Assembly: GCA_013823505.1 (NCBI GenBank)
Contig: PNMH01000049.1
Coordinates: 1 to 28,568 of the forward strand
Length of the DNA: 28,568 nucleotides
Source of the DNA: Polaromonas sp.
Lineage (GTDB): Bacteria > Pseudomonadota > Gammaproteobacteria > Burkholderiales > Burkholderiaceae
Direction: 5' to 3'
The notes below the pieces were generated by a model. The model searched no databases and was not told where the DNA came from. It worked only from the letters and a program-made list of their open reading frames with translations. Within the stretch, counting starts at the first letter, position 1. Every line of letters begins with the position of its first letter. The position numbers and the translations under genes were made by a program. Of this stretch, positions 8,121 to 15,602 are shown piece after piece.

Positions 8121-8214
8121 TCCGTGGAACCGGCTTTGCCGGGCCACAGGGAGCGTTCCCCTCCGGCCGAAGGCCAGAGAGGGGGAAGACGCGAAGCGGC
8201 GCAGGGGGTGCTTC
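8121..8214 (-). repeat. GC-rich dispersed repeat, copy 3, inside the liv cluster
   Basis: The minus strand reads GAAGCACCCCCTGCGCCGCT, then CCCCCTCTCTGGCCTTCGGC, then GGCCCGGCAAAGCCGGTTCC. These blocks match the copies at 864-955 and 1040-1117. It occupies most of the 154-bp gap between livH and livM in an otherwise compact cluster, and its hairpins lie on the likely polycistronic mRNA. Confidence 0.65.
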
Positions 8215-8217
8215 ATC

Positions 8218-9147
8218 TCAAACCCGGTCAATGATTTTTTCGCCGAACAGCCCTTGAGGCCGGAACAGCAGAAACACCAGCGCCAGCACATACGCAAACC
8301 AGATCTCGATGCCCCCGCCCACGTAGGGGCCAAGGTAGACCTCGGAGAGCTTCTCGCCCACGCCGATGATCAGGCCGCCGATGATGGCGCCGGGCACCGA
8401 AGTGAGGCCGCCGAGGATGATCACGGGCAGGGCGCGCAGGGCCACCGTGGTGAGCGAGAACTGCACACCCAGCTTGGAGCCCCAGATGATCCCGGCCACC
8501 AGTGCGGTGATGCCGGCCACGAACCAGACGATGACCCAGATGCGGTTGAGCGGGATGCCGATGGATTGCGCGGCCTGGTGGTCGTCAGCCACGGCACGCA
8601 GCGCGCGCCCGGTGGAGGTCTTCTGGAAGAACAGCGAGAGCACCATCACCAGCAGGGCGGCCACGCAGGCGGCGTACACATCCTCCAGGTTGACCAGCAC
8701 GCCGCCTTCAAAGACCCCCTCGAACAGGAAGATCGGGTCCTTGGGCATGCCCACGTCGATCTGGTAAATGTCCGAGCCGAAGATGGTCTGGCCCAGACCG
8801 TCGAGGAAGTAGGTGATGCCCAGCGTGGCCATGAGCAGCGTCACGCCTTCCTGGTTGACCAGGTGGCGCAGCACCAGGCGCTCGATGAGCCAGGCCAGCA
8901 CGAACATGAGCGCACCGGCCATGAGGAAGGCGATCAGGTTGCCCAGGAACTTGTCCTCGATGCCCAGCCAGCCCGGCACCCAGCCCGAGAAGCGCGCCAT
9001 GGCCAGGGCTGCGAACAGCACCATGGCGCCCTGCGCGAAGTTGAAGACACCCGAGGCCTTGTAGATGAGCACGAAGCCCAGGGCCACCAGGGAATACAGC
9101 ATGCCGGCCATCAGGCCGCCGAGAAGCGCTTCAAGGAAAAATGCCAT
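8218..9147 (-). CDS. livH: Branched-chain-amino-acid-type ABC transporter permease (LivH-like)
   Basis: This 309-residue inner-membrane permease has the LivH features. The N-terminus holds GLMAGMLYSLVALGFVLIYK followed by ASGVFNFAQGAMV. VTLLMATLGITYFLDGLGQ, STGRALRAVADDHQAAQSIG (the cytoplasmic ATPase-contact loop), ALRALPVIILGGLTSVPGAI and FRPQGLFG at the end follow. About eight hydrophobic segments are evident. It lies 12 bp after livG. The Shine-Dalgarno sequence is weak (GAGAA), which fits translational coupling. It forms the membrane pore with the LivM-like partner. Confidence 0.92.
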   Translation of the reverse strand: MAFFLEALLGGLMAGMLYSLVALGFVLIYKASGVFNFAQGAMVLFAALAMARFSGWVPGWLGIEDKFLGNLIAFLMAGALMFVLAWLIERLVLRHLVNQEGVTLLMATLGITYFLDGLGQTIFGSDIYQIDVGMPKDPIFLFEGVFEGGVLVNLEDVYAACVAALLVMVLSLFFQKTSTGRALRAVADDHQAAQSIGIPLNRIWVIVWFVAGITALVAGIIWGSKLGVQFSLTTVALRALPVIILGGLTSVPGAIIGGLIIGVGEKLSEVYLGPYVGGGIEIWFAYVLALVFLLFRPQGLFGEKIIDRV

Positions 9148-9159
9148 GGTGTTTCTCGC

Positions 9160-9954
9160 TCAGTGGCTGGTGCCGAGGTAGGCGCTGATCACCTCCTCGT
9201 TGTTGCGGACTTCTTCGGGCGTGCCGTCGCCGATCTTCTTGCCGTAGTCGAGCACCACCACGCGGTCGGAGATGTCCATCACCACGCCCATGTCGTGCTC
9301 GATCAGCACGATGGTGGTGCCGAACTCGTCGTTCACGTCGAGGATGAAGCGGCTCATGTCCTGCTTCTCTTCCACGTTCATGCCGGCCATGGGCTCGTCC
9401 AGCAGCAGCACCTGCGGCTCCATGGCCAGCGCCCGGCCCAGGTCCACGCGTTTCTGCAGACCATAGGGCAGGGTGCCCACGGGGGTCTTGCGGAAAGCCT
9501 GGATCTCCAGGAAGTCGATGATGTGTTCGACGAACTCGCGGTGCTGCTCTTCTTCTTTCTGCGCGCCACCGATGCCGAAGGGGTTGCGAAACGCCTGCGC
9601 AAAGAGGTTGCTCTTGATGCGCAGGTTGCGCCCGGTCATGATGTTGTCGATCACGCTCATGCCCTTGAACAGCGCCAGGTTCTGGAAGGTGCGCGCGATC
9701 CCCATCTCGGCCACTTGGCGGCTGTTCATGTGCTTGAAGGTCTGGCCGCGAAAGCTGATCGAGCCTTCCTGCGGCTGGTACACGCCGTTGATGCAGTTGA
9801 GCATGGAGCTCTTGCCCGCGCCGTTGGGGCCGATGATGGCGCGCACCTCGTGCTCGCGCACGTTGAAGCTGATGTCGGTGAGCGCTTTCACGCCGCCGAA
9901 CCGCAGGCTGATGTTGTGGACGTCGAGGATGACGTCGCCGATCTTTTTGCTCAT
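9160..9954 (-). CDS. livG: Branched-chain-amino-acid-type ABC transporter ATP-binding protein (LivG-like)
   Basis: This 264-residue ATPase has Walker A GPNGAGKSS (42-50), GIARTFQNLALFKGMSVIDN, Walker B VLLLDEPMAG (182-191) and the LivG-type VLIEHDMGVVMDISDRVVVL. The ABC signature is degenerate: LPYGLQKRV (162-170) instead of the common LSYGQQR form. It is still in place and followed by the usual DLGRALA. It pairs with the LivF-like ATPase. It lies 19 bp after the acyl-CoA synthetase gene and has no strong Shine-Dalgarno sequence of its own, as expected inside an operon. Confidence 0.92.
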   Translation of the reverse strand: MSKKIGDVILDVHNISLRFGGVKALTDISFNVREHEVRAIIGPNGAGKSSMLNCINGVYQPQEGSISFRGQTFKHMNSRQVAEMGIARTFQNLALFKGMSVIDNIMTGRNLRIKSNLFAQAFRNPFGIGGAQKEEEQHREFVEHIIDFLEIQAFRKTPVGTLPYGLQKRVDLGRALAMEPQVLLLDEPMAGMNVEEKQDMSRFILDVNDEFGTTIVLIEHDMGVVMDISDRVVVLDYGKKIGDGTPEEVRNNEEVISAYLGTSH

Positions 9955-9973
9955 GGTGTGTGTGCGTAGGGCT

Positions 9974-11920
9974 TCAGGCGGCGGCTTTCACCGGGGCAAA
10001 GGTCTTGGCATCGCCCAGCTTCAAGGTCGCGTTGACCGAGCCGCTGCGCCCGTCTTCGAACTTCACCTGGGTTTCGATGTACTGCTCGGTCTTGCCGCTG
10101 TAGAGCGCGTCCACCAGCGCGGCGTAGCGCTCGCTGATGAAGCCACGGCGCACCTTGTTCGTGCGGGTGAGTTCACCGTCGTCGGCGTCCAGCTCCTTGT
10201 GCAACACCAGGAAGCGGCTGATCTGGCTGCCCGCGAGCAGCTCGTCGCGGCTCAGGTCGGCGTTGACCTTCTCCACGCAGTCGCGGATGAGTTCGTACAC
10301 CTCGGGCTTTTGCGCCAGATCGGTGTAGCCGGCATAGGACAGGTTGCGCCGCTCGGCCCAGTTGCCCACGGCCTCGAAGTCGATGTTGAGCATCACGCAC
10401 ACGCGCTCGCGCTTGTCGCCCAGGGCCACGGCTTCCTTGATGTAGCTGAAGAACTTCAGCTTGTTCTCTACATACTTGGGCGCGAACATGGCGCCGTCGT
10501 GAACACCGCCCATGATGCGGCCCACGTCTTTCACGCGGTCGATGATCTTGAGGTGGCCTGAGGCGTCGATGAAGCCGGCGTCGCTCGTGTGGTACCAGCC
10601 GTCGGCCGTGAGCACCTCGGCCGTGGCGGTCGGGTTCTTGTAGTAGCCCTTGAGCAGCCCCGGCGACTTCACGAGGATCTCGCCGCTGTCGCTGAGCTTG
10701 ATCTCCACGCCTTCGCAGGGCACGCCCACAGTGTCGGCGCGGGCTTCGTGGTCGGGCTGCAGGCAGACGAACACGGCGGTCTCGGTGGAGCCATAGAGCT
10801 GCTTGAGGTTGATGCCGATGGAGCGGTAGAAGCTGAAGAGGTCGGGGCCGATGGCTTCACCGGCGGTGTAGGCCACGCGCACGCGGCTCATGCCGAGGTT
10901 GTTGCGAAGCGGGCCGTAGACCAGCCAGTCACCGAGCTTGTATTTGATCGCGTCCATCAGCCCGATGGACTTGCCGTCCATGCGGGTGGGGCCCACGCGA
11001 CGGGCCACGTCCATGAAGTAATGGAACATGCCGCGCTTGAGGGACCCGGCATCTTCCATGCGGATCATCACGCTGGTGAGCAGGCCTTCAAACACGCGCG
11101 GGGGGGCGAAGTAGTAGGTGGGGCCAACTTCCTTCAGGTCGATGGTGACCGTGGCGCCGGACTCGGGGCAATTCACCACGTAGCCAGCCACCAGCCACTG
11201 CGCATAGGAAAAGATGTTCTGGCCGATCCAGGCCGGCGGCATGTAGGCCAGCACCTCGTCGGCGGGGGACAGTTTGTCAAAGCGCGCGCCCACGTCGGCG
11301 CGGTTGATCAGCGTGTGGTGGGTGTGCACCACACCCTTGGGGTTGCCGGTGGTGCCGCTGGTGAAGAACATCGCGGCCACGTCATCGGGATGGCAGGCGG
11401 CGACGTGGTCGCGAAACAGCTGCGGGTGGACCTTGGCGTGTGCCTGGCCGGCCGCGATCAGTTCTTCAACCCCGCCCAGGCCGGGCTGGTCGTAGTTGCG
11501 CAGGCCACGCGGGTCGTCGTAGTAGATGTTGGAGAGCTGCGGGCACTGCTCGCGGATCTCCAGCATCTTGTCGACCTGCTCCTGGTCTTCGACCACACAA
11601 AACCGGACGTCGGCGTTGTTGATCGGAAAAACGCATTCACCACCCACCGCGTCCTGGTAGAGCGGGATCGGGATCGCACCCAGCGACTGCGCGGCCAGCA
11701 TGGTGGCATACAGGCGCGGGCGGTTGGCACCGATCACCACCATGTGTTCGCCACGCTTCAGGCCGGCCTGGTGCAAACCGCAGGCCAGTGCCTCGACGAG
11801 CCGGGCCATGTTGGCCCAGGTCGTGGTTTGCCAGATGCCGTATTCCTTCTCGCGCATCGCCGGCGCGTCGGGGCGGCGCTGGGCGTGATCCAGCAGCAGC
11901 TGGGGGAACGTCGTTTGCAT
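9974..11920 (-). CDS. AMP-dependent acyl-CoA synthetase/ligase (long-chain acyl-CoA synthetase-like)
   Basis: This 648-residue cytoplasmic enzyme of the adenylate-forming superfamily activates a carboxylic acid with ATP and CoA. The phosphate loop TSGTTGNPKG is at 187-196, the aromatic/adenylate motif YGSTE at 376-380, YHTSDAGFID at 443-452 and the hinge DRVKD at 461-465. Its length and layout resemble FadD15/long-chain acyl-CoA synthetases rather than short aryl-CoA ligases, but substrate preference cannot be read with confidence. It is the first gene of the liv-type cluster, 19 bp before livG. The ATG at 11920 has AGGAGA at good spacing. A Crp/Fnr-type regulator is divergent. The last 60 residues or so are less conserved. 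Confidence 0.9.
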   Translation of the reverse strand: MQTTFPQLLLDHAQRRPDAPAMREKEYGIWQTTTWANMARLVEALACGLHQAGLKRGEHMVVIGANRPRLYATMLAAQSLGAIPIPLYQDAVGGECVFPINNADVRFCVVEDQEQVDKMLEIREQCPQLSNIYYDDPRGLRNYDQPGLGGVEELIAAGQAHAKVHPQLFRDHVAACHPDDVAAMFFTSGTTGNPKGVVHTHHTLINRADVGARFDKLSPADEVLAYMPPAWIGQNIFSYAQWLVAGYVVNCPESGATVTIDLKEVGPTYYFAPPRVFEGLLTSVMIRMEDAGSLKRGMFHYFMDVARRVGPTRMDGKSIGLMDAIKYKLGDWLVYGPLRNNLGMSRVRVAYTAGEAIGPDLFSFYRSIGINLKQLYGSTETAVFVCLQPDHEARADTVGVPCEGVEIKLSDSGEILVKSPGLLKGYYKNPTATAEVLTADGWYHTSDAGFIDASGHLKIIDRVKDVGRIMGGVHDGAMFAPKYVENKLKFFSYIKEAVALGDKRERVCVMLNIDFEAVGNWAERRNLSYAGYTDLAQKPEVYELIRDCVEKVNADLSRDELLAGSQISRFLVLHKELDADDGELTRTNKVRRGFISERYAALVDALYSGKTEQYIETQVKFEDGRSGSVNATLKLGDAKTFAPVKAAA

Positions 11921-11958
11921 GTTTGTCTCCTGGACCGGCTGGTTGGCCGGTGTCTGGA

Positions 11959-11974
11959 TGTCCCGCAGAGGACA
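11959..11974. promoter_or_regulatory. Crp/Fnr-type operator candidate upstream of the ligase/liv cluster
   Basis: TGTCC-CGCAGA-GGACA has perfect 5-bp arms with a 6-bp spacer, the same geometry as CRP sites (TGTGA-N6-TCACA). It lies 39-54 bases before the ligase start. The divergent Crp/Fnr gene makes it a natural target. Two other signals share the spacer: a direct repeat TAGGACTT at 11995-12002 and 12052-12059, and TTGTC-N8-GACAA at 12017-12034. Binding is inferred only from symmetry and position. Confidence 0.4.
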
Positions 11975-12060
11975 CCCGTTGATGAAGCACATCGTAGGAC
12001 TTCGTTTGACGCCATGTTGTCAGTGCGACGACAATTGCGGGTCATCCCTCCTAGGACTTT

Positions 12061-12070
12061 CCCGTACGGG
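12061..12070. promoter_or_regulatory. Perfect palindrome upstream of the Crp/Fnr gene
   Basis: CCCGTACGGG is a perfect 10-bp palindrome 21 bases before the regulator's start codon. A second palindrome, TCCTAGGA (12049-12056), lies just before it. Either could be an autoregulatory site, but GC-rich palindromes this short also arise by chance. Confidence 0.25.
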
Positions 12071-12090
12071 TTTGCACCTTTCACGCCGCC

Positions 12091-12825
12091 ATGAACCCCT
12101 TTGCGCCCCACCGTTCCGGCAGCGATCTGCGCGACCGCGCGCGCGCGCCCACCGAGGCCGAACTGGCCGAAATCCCCTGGCTGCAACGCCTCACGCCGGT
12201 CGAACGCCAGCGCGCGGTGGATGCCCTGGTGGTGGGCGAGGCCGACGCGGGCGACACCATCTGCCGCTTCGGCCGGCCGGTGACGTACTGGTTCGGTCTC
12301 GTGGACGGTCTGCTCAAGATGAGCAACGACGAGTCACAGGGCCCGGTGGTCACTTTCACCGGGGTGGCGCCGGGCGGCTGGTTTGGCGAGGGCACGGTGC
12401 TCAAGCACGAGCAGTACCGCTACAACATCCAGGCGCTGCGCAAGAGCCGCGTGGCCGGCCTGCCGGTGGAGACGTTCGACTGGCTGCTTGACCACTCGAT
12501 CGGCTTCAACCGGTTTGTGATGCACCAGCTCAACGAACGCCTGGGCCAGTTCATCGCCGCGCGCGAGATCGACCGCCTCAACAGCCCCGACCTGCGCGTG
12601 GCGCGCAACCTGGCTTCGCTGTTTCACCCGCTGCTCTCACCCAACGTGGCCGGGGTGCTGCGCATCACCCAGCAGGAGCTGGCCTACCTGGTGGGCCTGT
12701 CCCGCCAGCGCACCAACGAAGCGCTCACCACGCTGGCGGCCAAGGGCTGGATCCGGGTGGAATACGGCGGTTTGCGCGTGCTCGATCTTGCTGCGCTCAG
12801 GTCCGGCCAGCTCGATGAATCGTGA
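12091..12825 (+). CDS. Crp/Fnr-family transcriptional regulator
   Basis: This 244-residue regulator has an N-terminal cyclic-nucleotide-binding-type beta-barrel (about 40-135, with GDTICRFGRPVTYWFGLVDG and GGWFGEGTVL). A linking helix (about 140-165) and a C-terminal winged helix-turn-helix (RITQQELAYLVGLSRQRTNE at 191-210) follow. It has one cysteine (58), so it lacks the Fe-S cysteine set of Fnr and is not an obvious oxygen sensor. The family fold often binds small effectors, here perhaps a CoA ester or acid. It is divergent from the acyl-CoA synthetase/liv cluster, its most likely target (inference from position). No clear Shine-Dalgarno sequence precedes the ATG at 12091. Confidence 0.88.
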   Translation: MNPFAPHRSGSDLRDRARAPTEAELAEIPWLQRLTPVERQRAVDALVVGEADAGDTICRFGRPVTYWFGLVDGLLKMSNDESQGPVVTFTGVAPGGWFGEGTVLKHEQYRYNIQALRKSRVAGLPVETFDWLLDHSIGFNRFVMHQLNERLGQFIAAREIDRLNSPDLRVARNLASLFHPLLSPNVAGVLRITQQELAYLVGLSRQRTNEALTTLAAKGWIRVEYGGLRVLDLAALRSGQLDES

Positions 12826-12835
12826 CCCCCACGCT

Positions 12836-12905
12836 CCACCGCTGCGCGGGTCGCTGCCCCCCCGCGGGGGCTGGCCTTGCTTGGGGGCAGCCCGGCGCAG
12901 CGGCC
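12836..12905. repeat. GC-rich intergenic repeat-like stem-loop region, copy 4
   Basis: The 99-bp gap between the Crp/Fnr gene and the pseudouridine synthase gene holds CCGCTGCGCGGGTC, a CCCCCCCGCGGGGG block, GGCCTTGCTTGGGGGCAGCC and GGCGCAGCGG. Its ends pair (CCGCTGCGC with GGCGCAGCGG). It resembles copies 1-3 in style but is diverged enough that common origin is uncertain. Confidence 0.45.
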
Positions 12906-12924
12906 CATCTGGGATGATCGACCC

Positions 12925-14121
12925 ATGACCACCGACAAACCCGCCCGCACGCTCAAGCTCACCCCGGGCGCAGCACAGAAAAAACCCGCCGATCCGTTCG
13001 CGCCGCGCCGCGCGCCCGTGCGCCCGCCCGGCCCGGCCCGCGCCAAGAGCGTGTCGGCCTCGGCTCCCAAGCCGCCGCGTGAACCTTCGAAGCCCTACGG
13101 TGCACAGCGCGGTGGCCCCGAGGGCGAACGCCCGCGTTACGGCGCAGACCGCCCCCGCTCGGGTCCTGCCGCTGCGCCGCGGGGCGACGACCGTGGCTGG
13201 AGCGAACGCCCCGCACCGCGCCGCGCGGACGACCGCTTTGCAGCGCCTGAGCGTCCACAGCGCAGTCCCGCCCCAGCCCCGCGCCCACCGCAAGCCCACC
13301 GGCCCGATCTGGCCCGCGTGGGCAACGTGCGCGGCGAAATTCGCCTGAACAAGCGCATGGCCGACCTCGGCCTGTGTTCGCGCCGCGAAGCCGACGAATG
13401 GATCGCGCGCGGCTGGGTGATGGTCAACGGGGAACCCGCCGTGATGGGCATGCCGGTGGCGCCCGATGCGCAGGTGGAGGTGCTGCCTCAGGCGCGCCAC
13501 CAGCAGGCCGGGCAGGTCACCATCCTGCTCAACAAGCCGGTGGGCTATGTGAGCGGCCAGCCCGAAGACGGGCACGAGGCCGCCGCCACGCTGATCGGCG
13601 CGCCCAGCCAGTGGCGGGGCGACGCCAAGAACCCGGCCGATGGCCGCCGTTTTGCGCCCGAGCACACACGCGGCCTGGCCCCGGCCGGACGCCTCGACAT
13701 CGACTCCACCGGCCTGCTGGTGCTCACGCAGGACGGCCGTGTGGCGCGCACGCTGATCGGCGAGAGCAGTGGCGTCGAGAAGGAATACCTGGTGCGCGTG
13801 CAGTTCGCGCCCAACGGCCCGATGGGCGCAGGCGTGATCGCCGAGAACGTGCAGGCCATCTTTCCGCCGCACCAGCTGGCCCGGTTGCGCCACGGCCTGA
13901 GCCTGGACGACCAGCCTTTGAAGCCGGCGCAGGTGGATTGGCAGAACCCGGAGCAGCTGCGCTTTGTGCTGGTGGAGGGCAAGAAACGCCAGATCCGCCG
14001 CATGTGCGAGCAGGTGGGGCTGCACGTGGTGGGCCTGAAGCGCGTGCGCATCGGGCAGGTGGTGCTGGGCAATCTGCCGGTGGGGCAGTGGCGGTACTTG
14101 CGGGCCGACGAGGGCTTCTGA
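12925..14121 (+). CDS. rluF: 23S rRNA pseudouridine synthase, RluF-like
   Basis: This 398-residue enzyme converts uridine to pseudouridine in rRNA. The first 130 or so residues are Pro/Arg/Ala-rich and probably disordered. An S4 RNA-binding domain follows ([20 protein letters not shown], then [12 protein letters not shown]). The catalytic domain has [12 protein letters not shown] and the family motif [17 protein letters not shown], whose first Asp is the expected catalytic residue. [20 protein letters not shown] and a PVGQWRYL end are characteristic of RluF-like members. RluB or RluE is the main alternative. The ATG at 12925 is chosen because translation from 12877 would start inside the upstream repeat. 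The long N-terminal extension is common in Burkholderiales. Confidence 0.8.
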   Translation: MTTDKPARTLKLTPGAAQKKPADPFAPRRAPVRPPGPARAKSVSASAPKPPREPSKPYGAQRGGPEGERPRYGADRPRSGPAAAPRGDDRGWSERPAPRRADDRFAAPERPQRSPAPAPRPPQAHRPDLARVGNVRGEIRLNKRMADLGLCSRREADEWIARGWVMVNGEPAVMGMPVAPDAQVEVLPQARHQQAGQVTILLNKPVGYVSGQPEDGHEAAATLIGAPSQWRGDAKNPADGRRFAPEHTRGLAPAGRLDIDSTGLLVLTQDGRVARTLIGESSGVEKEYLVRVQFAPNGPMGAGVIAENVQAIFPPHQLARLRHGLSLDDQPLKPAQVDWQNPEQLRFVLVEGKKRQIRRMCEQVGLHVVGLKRVRIGQVVLGNLPVGQWRYLRADEGF

Positions 14122-14224
14122 GCCGTCAGGTTTCGCCGCGAGACCTTGCCAGGACATCGGCGCGAAACCCGAGCAAGCCGATCACTTTCACGCAAAAGGC
14201 GGGACACCAGGGCCACAATGGCCC

Positions 14225-15496
14225 ATGACCCGCCCCAAACCCAACGCCACCCGCCAGGCCGTGCTGCGCCACCTGCGGCCCAGCGACCTTCAGGCCGCCG
14301 TGAGGCTCGCCACGCAAGCCACCACCGGCGTCATCGGCATTGCCGAGGGCGTGCACCAGTCGGTGCGCCGCAAGCTGGGCCTGTCGGCCGGCACCGAGCC
14401 CGACCGCACCGGTGGCCTCACCGGCCAGATCTACCGCGGCATCCGTGGCGTCACCGAACTGGTCGGTCACGGGCTGGACGGAGCGCTGGCGACCTTGCTG
14501 CCGCTGCTGGACGACCCGTCGACCCATCCCGAGCCCTCACCTGGGCGTGAAGCCGTGCTCGCCGCGCTCAACGGCGTGATGGGCGACCGCCTGCTGGCGC
14601 AGGACAACCCCCTGGCCCAGCGCATGGAACTGCGCCTGGCCGGGCAGGCCCTGCCCATGGAACGACCCGCACCGTTGCGTGAGCGGCTCGCGGGCGCCTC
14701 GCCCCACCTGCTGCTGCTGGTGCACGGCCTGTGCATGAACGACACGCAGTGGCTGCGCAACGGCCACGATCACGGTGCCTTCCTGGCCCAGGCGCTGGGT
14801 TGCACACCGGTTTACGCGCGCTACAACAGCGGCCTGCACACTTCCATCAACGGTCGCGAACTCGCCGGCCAGCTGGAGCGCCTGGTCGCGCAGTGGCCCG
14901 CCATCGAATCCATCACCGTGCTGGGCCACAGCATGGGCGGGCTGCTGGCGCGCGCCGCCGTGTTTTATGGCCGCCAGATGGGTCACCGGTGGCCGGCGCA
15001 GCTCAGGCACCTGGTGTTTCTGGGCACGCCGCACCACGGCGCGCCGCTGGAGCGCGCCGGGCATGGGGTGGACGTGTTGCTCGCGGCCTCGCCCTTCACC
15101 CTGCCGTTCACGCGCCTGGGCATGCTGCGCAGCGCCGGCATCACCGACCTGCGCCACGGCCATGTGCTGGACGACGACTGGCAGGGACGGGGACGGTTTG
15201 ATTCCCCCCACGACCACCGCGCCCCCTTGCCCCTGCCCGAGGGTGTGGCCTGCTTCACCGTGGGCGCCACGCTGGCGCCCCAGCGCGGCCTGCTGGCCGA
15301 CCGCCTCACCGGCGACGGCCTGGTGCCACTGCGCAGCGCTCTGGGGCAACACGACGAGCCCGCGCGAAGGCTGGTGTTTGCCAAGGACAGCCAGCGCACG
15401 GTCTACCGCACCGGGCACCTGGAGTTGCTGTCCAGCCCGGTGGTGGCGCAGCAGCTGGTGGATTGGCTGGCGCCGGTGGCGGTGAACCTCGACTGA
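14225..15496 (+). CDS. Alpha/beta hydrolase (lipase/esterase-like)
   Basis: This 423-residue protein has a C-terminal alpha/beta-hydrolase domain. The oxyanion region LLLLVHGLC is at 162-170, the nucleophile elbow GHSMGG at 234-239 (Ser236), an acid candidate Asp364 in GDGLVP, and His398 in TGHLELL. These form a plausible catalytic triad. [11 protein letters not shown] (267-277) is typical of triacylglycerol-lipase/PGAP1-like relatives. The first 150 residues hold helices ([20 protein letters not shown]) of unknown role. No signal peptide is evident, so it is probably intracellular. The substrate is unknown. The upstream gap (14122-14224) has nothing clear in it. Confidence 0.82.
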   Translation: MTRPKPNATRQAVLRHLRPSDLQAAVRLATQATTGVIGIAEGVHQSVRRKLGLSAGTEPDRTGGLTGQIYRGIRGVTELVGHGLDGALATLLPLLDDPSTHPEPSPGREAVLAALNGVMGDRLLAQDNPLAQRMELRLAGQALPMERPAPLRERLAGASPHLLLLVHGLCMNDTQWLRNGHDHGAFLAQALGCTPVYARYNSGLHTSINGRELAGQLERLVAQWPAIESITVLGHSMGGLLARAAVFYGRQMGHRWPAQLRHLVFLGTPHHGAPLERAGHGVDVLLAASPFTLPFTRLGMLRSAGITDLRHGHVLDDDWQGRGRFDSPHDHRAPLPLPEGVACFTVGATLAPQRGLLADRLTGDGLVPLRSALGQHDEPARRLVFAKDSQRTVYRTGHLELLSSPVVAQQLVDWLAPVAVNLD

Positions 15497-15514
15497 CGTC
15501 AGCCCATCGTGCGG

Positions 15515-15540
15515 CTTGAAATCGCCGCCGCCGCCCATAA
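15515..15540 (+). promoter_or_regulatory. Sigma-32 (heat-shock) promoter of htpG
   Basis: CTTGAAA at 15515-15521 and CCCATAA at 15534-15540 are separated by 12 bp. They match the RpoH consensus (CTTGAAA, 11-16 bp, CCCATnT) almost fully. The site lies about 60 bases before the htpG start codon. The chaperone gene downstream is a classical heat-shock target. Confidence 0.85.
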
Positions 15541-15602
15541 TTCCGCCTCGCGAACGCTCCCGCCCCGGGAGCTCCCCCCGTTTTCTTTTCCAACGAAATC
15601 CC

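Noticed and set aside
8104..9969. 621-codon plus-strand open frame across livH and livG
   Set aside because: It is antisense to two clear transporter genes, and its His/Asp/Ala-rich translation is the mirror of their codon pattern.
10589..12094. 501-codon plus-strand open frame across the acyl-CoA synthetase
   Set aside because: It is antisense to a gene with all adenylation motifs intact; no recognisable domain is present.
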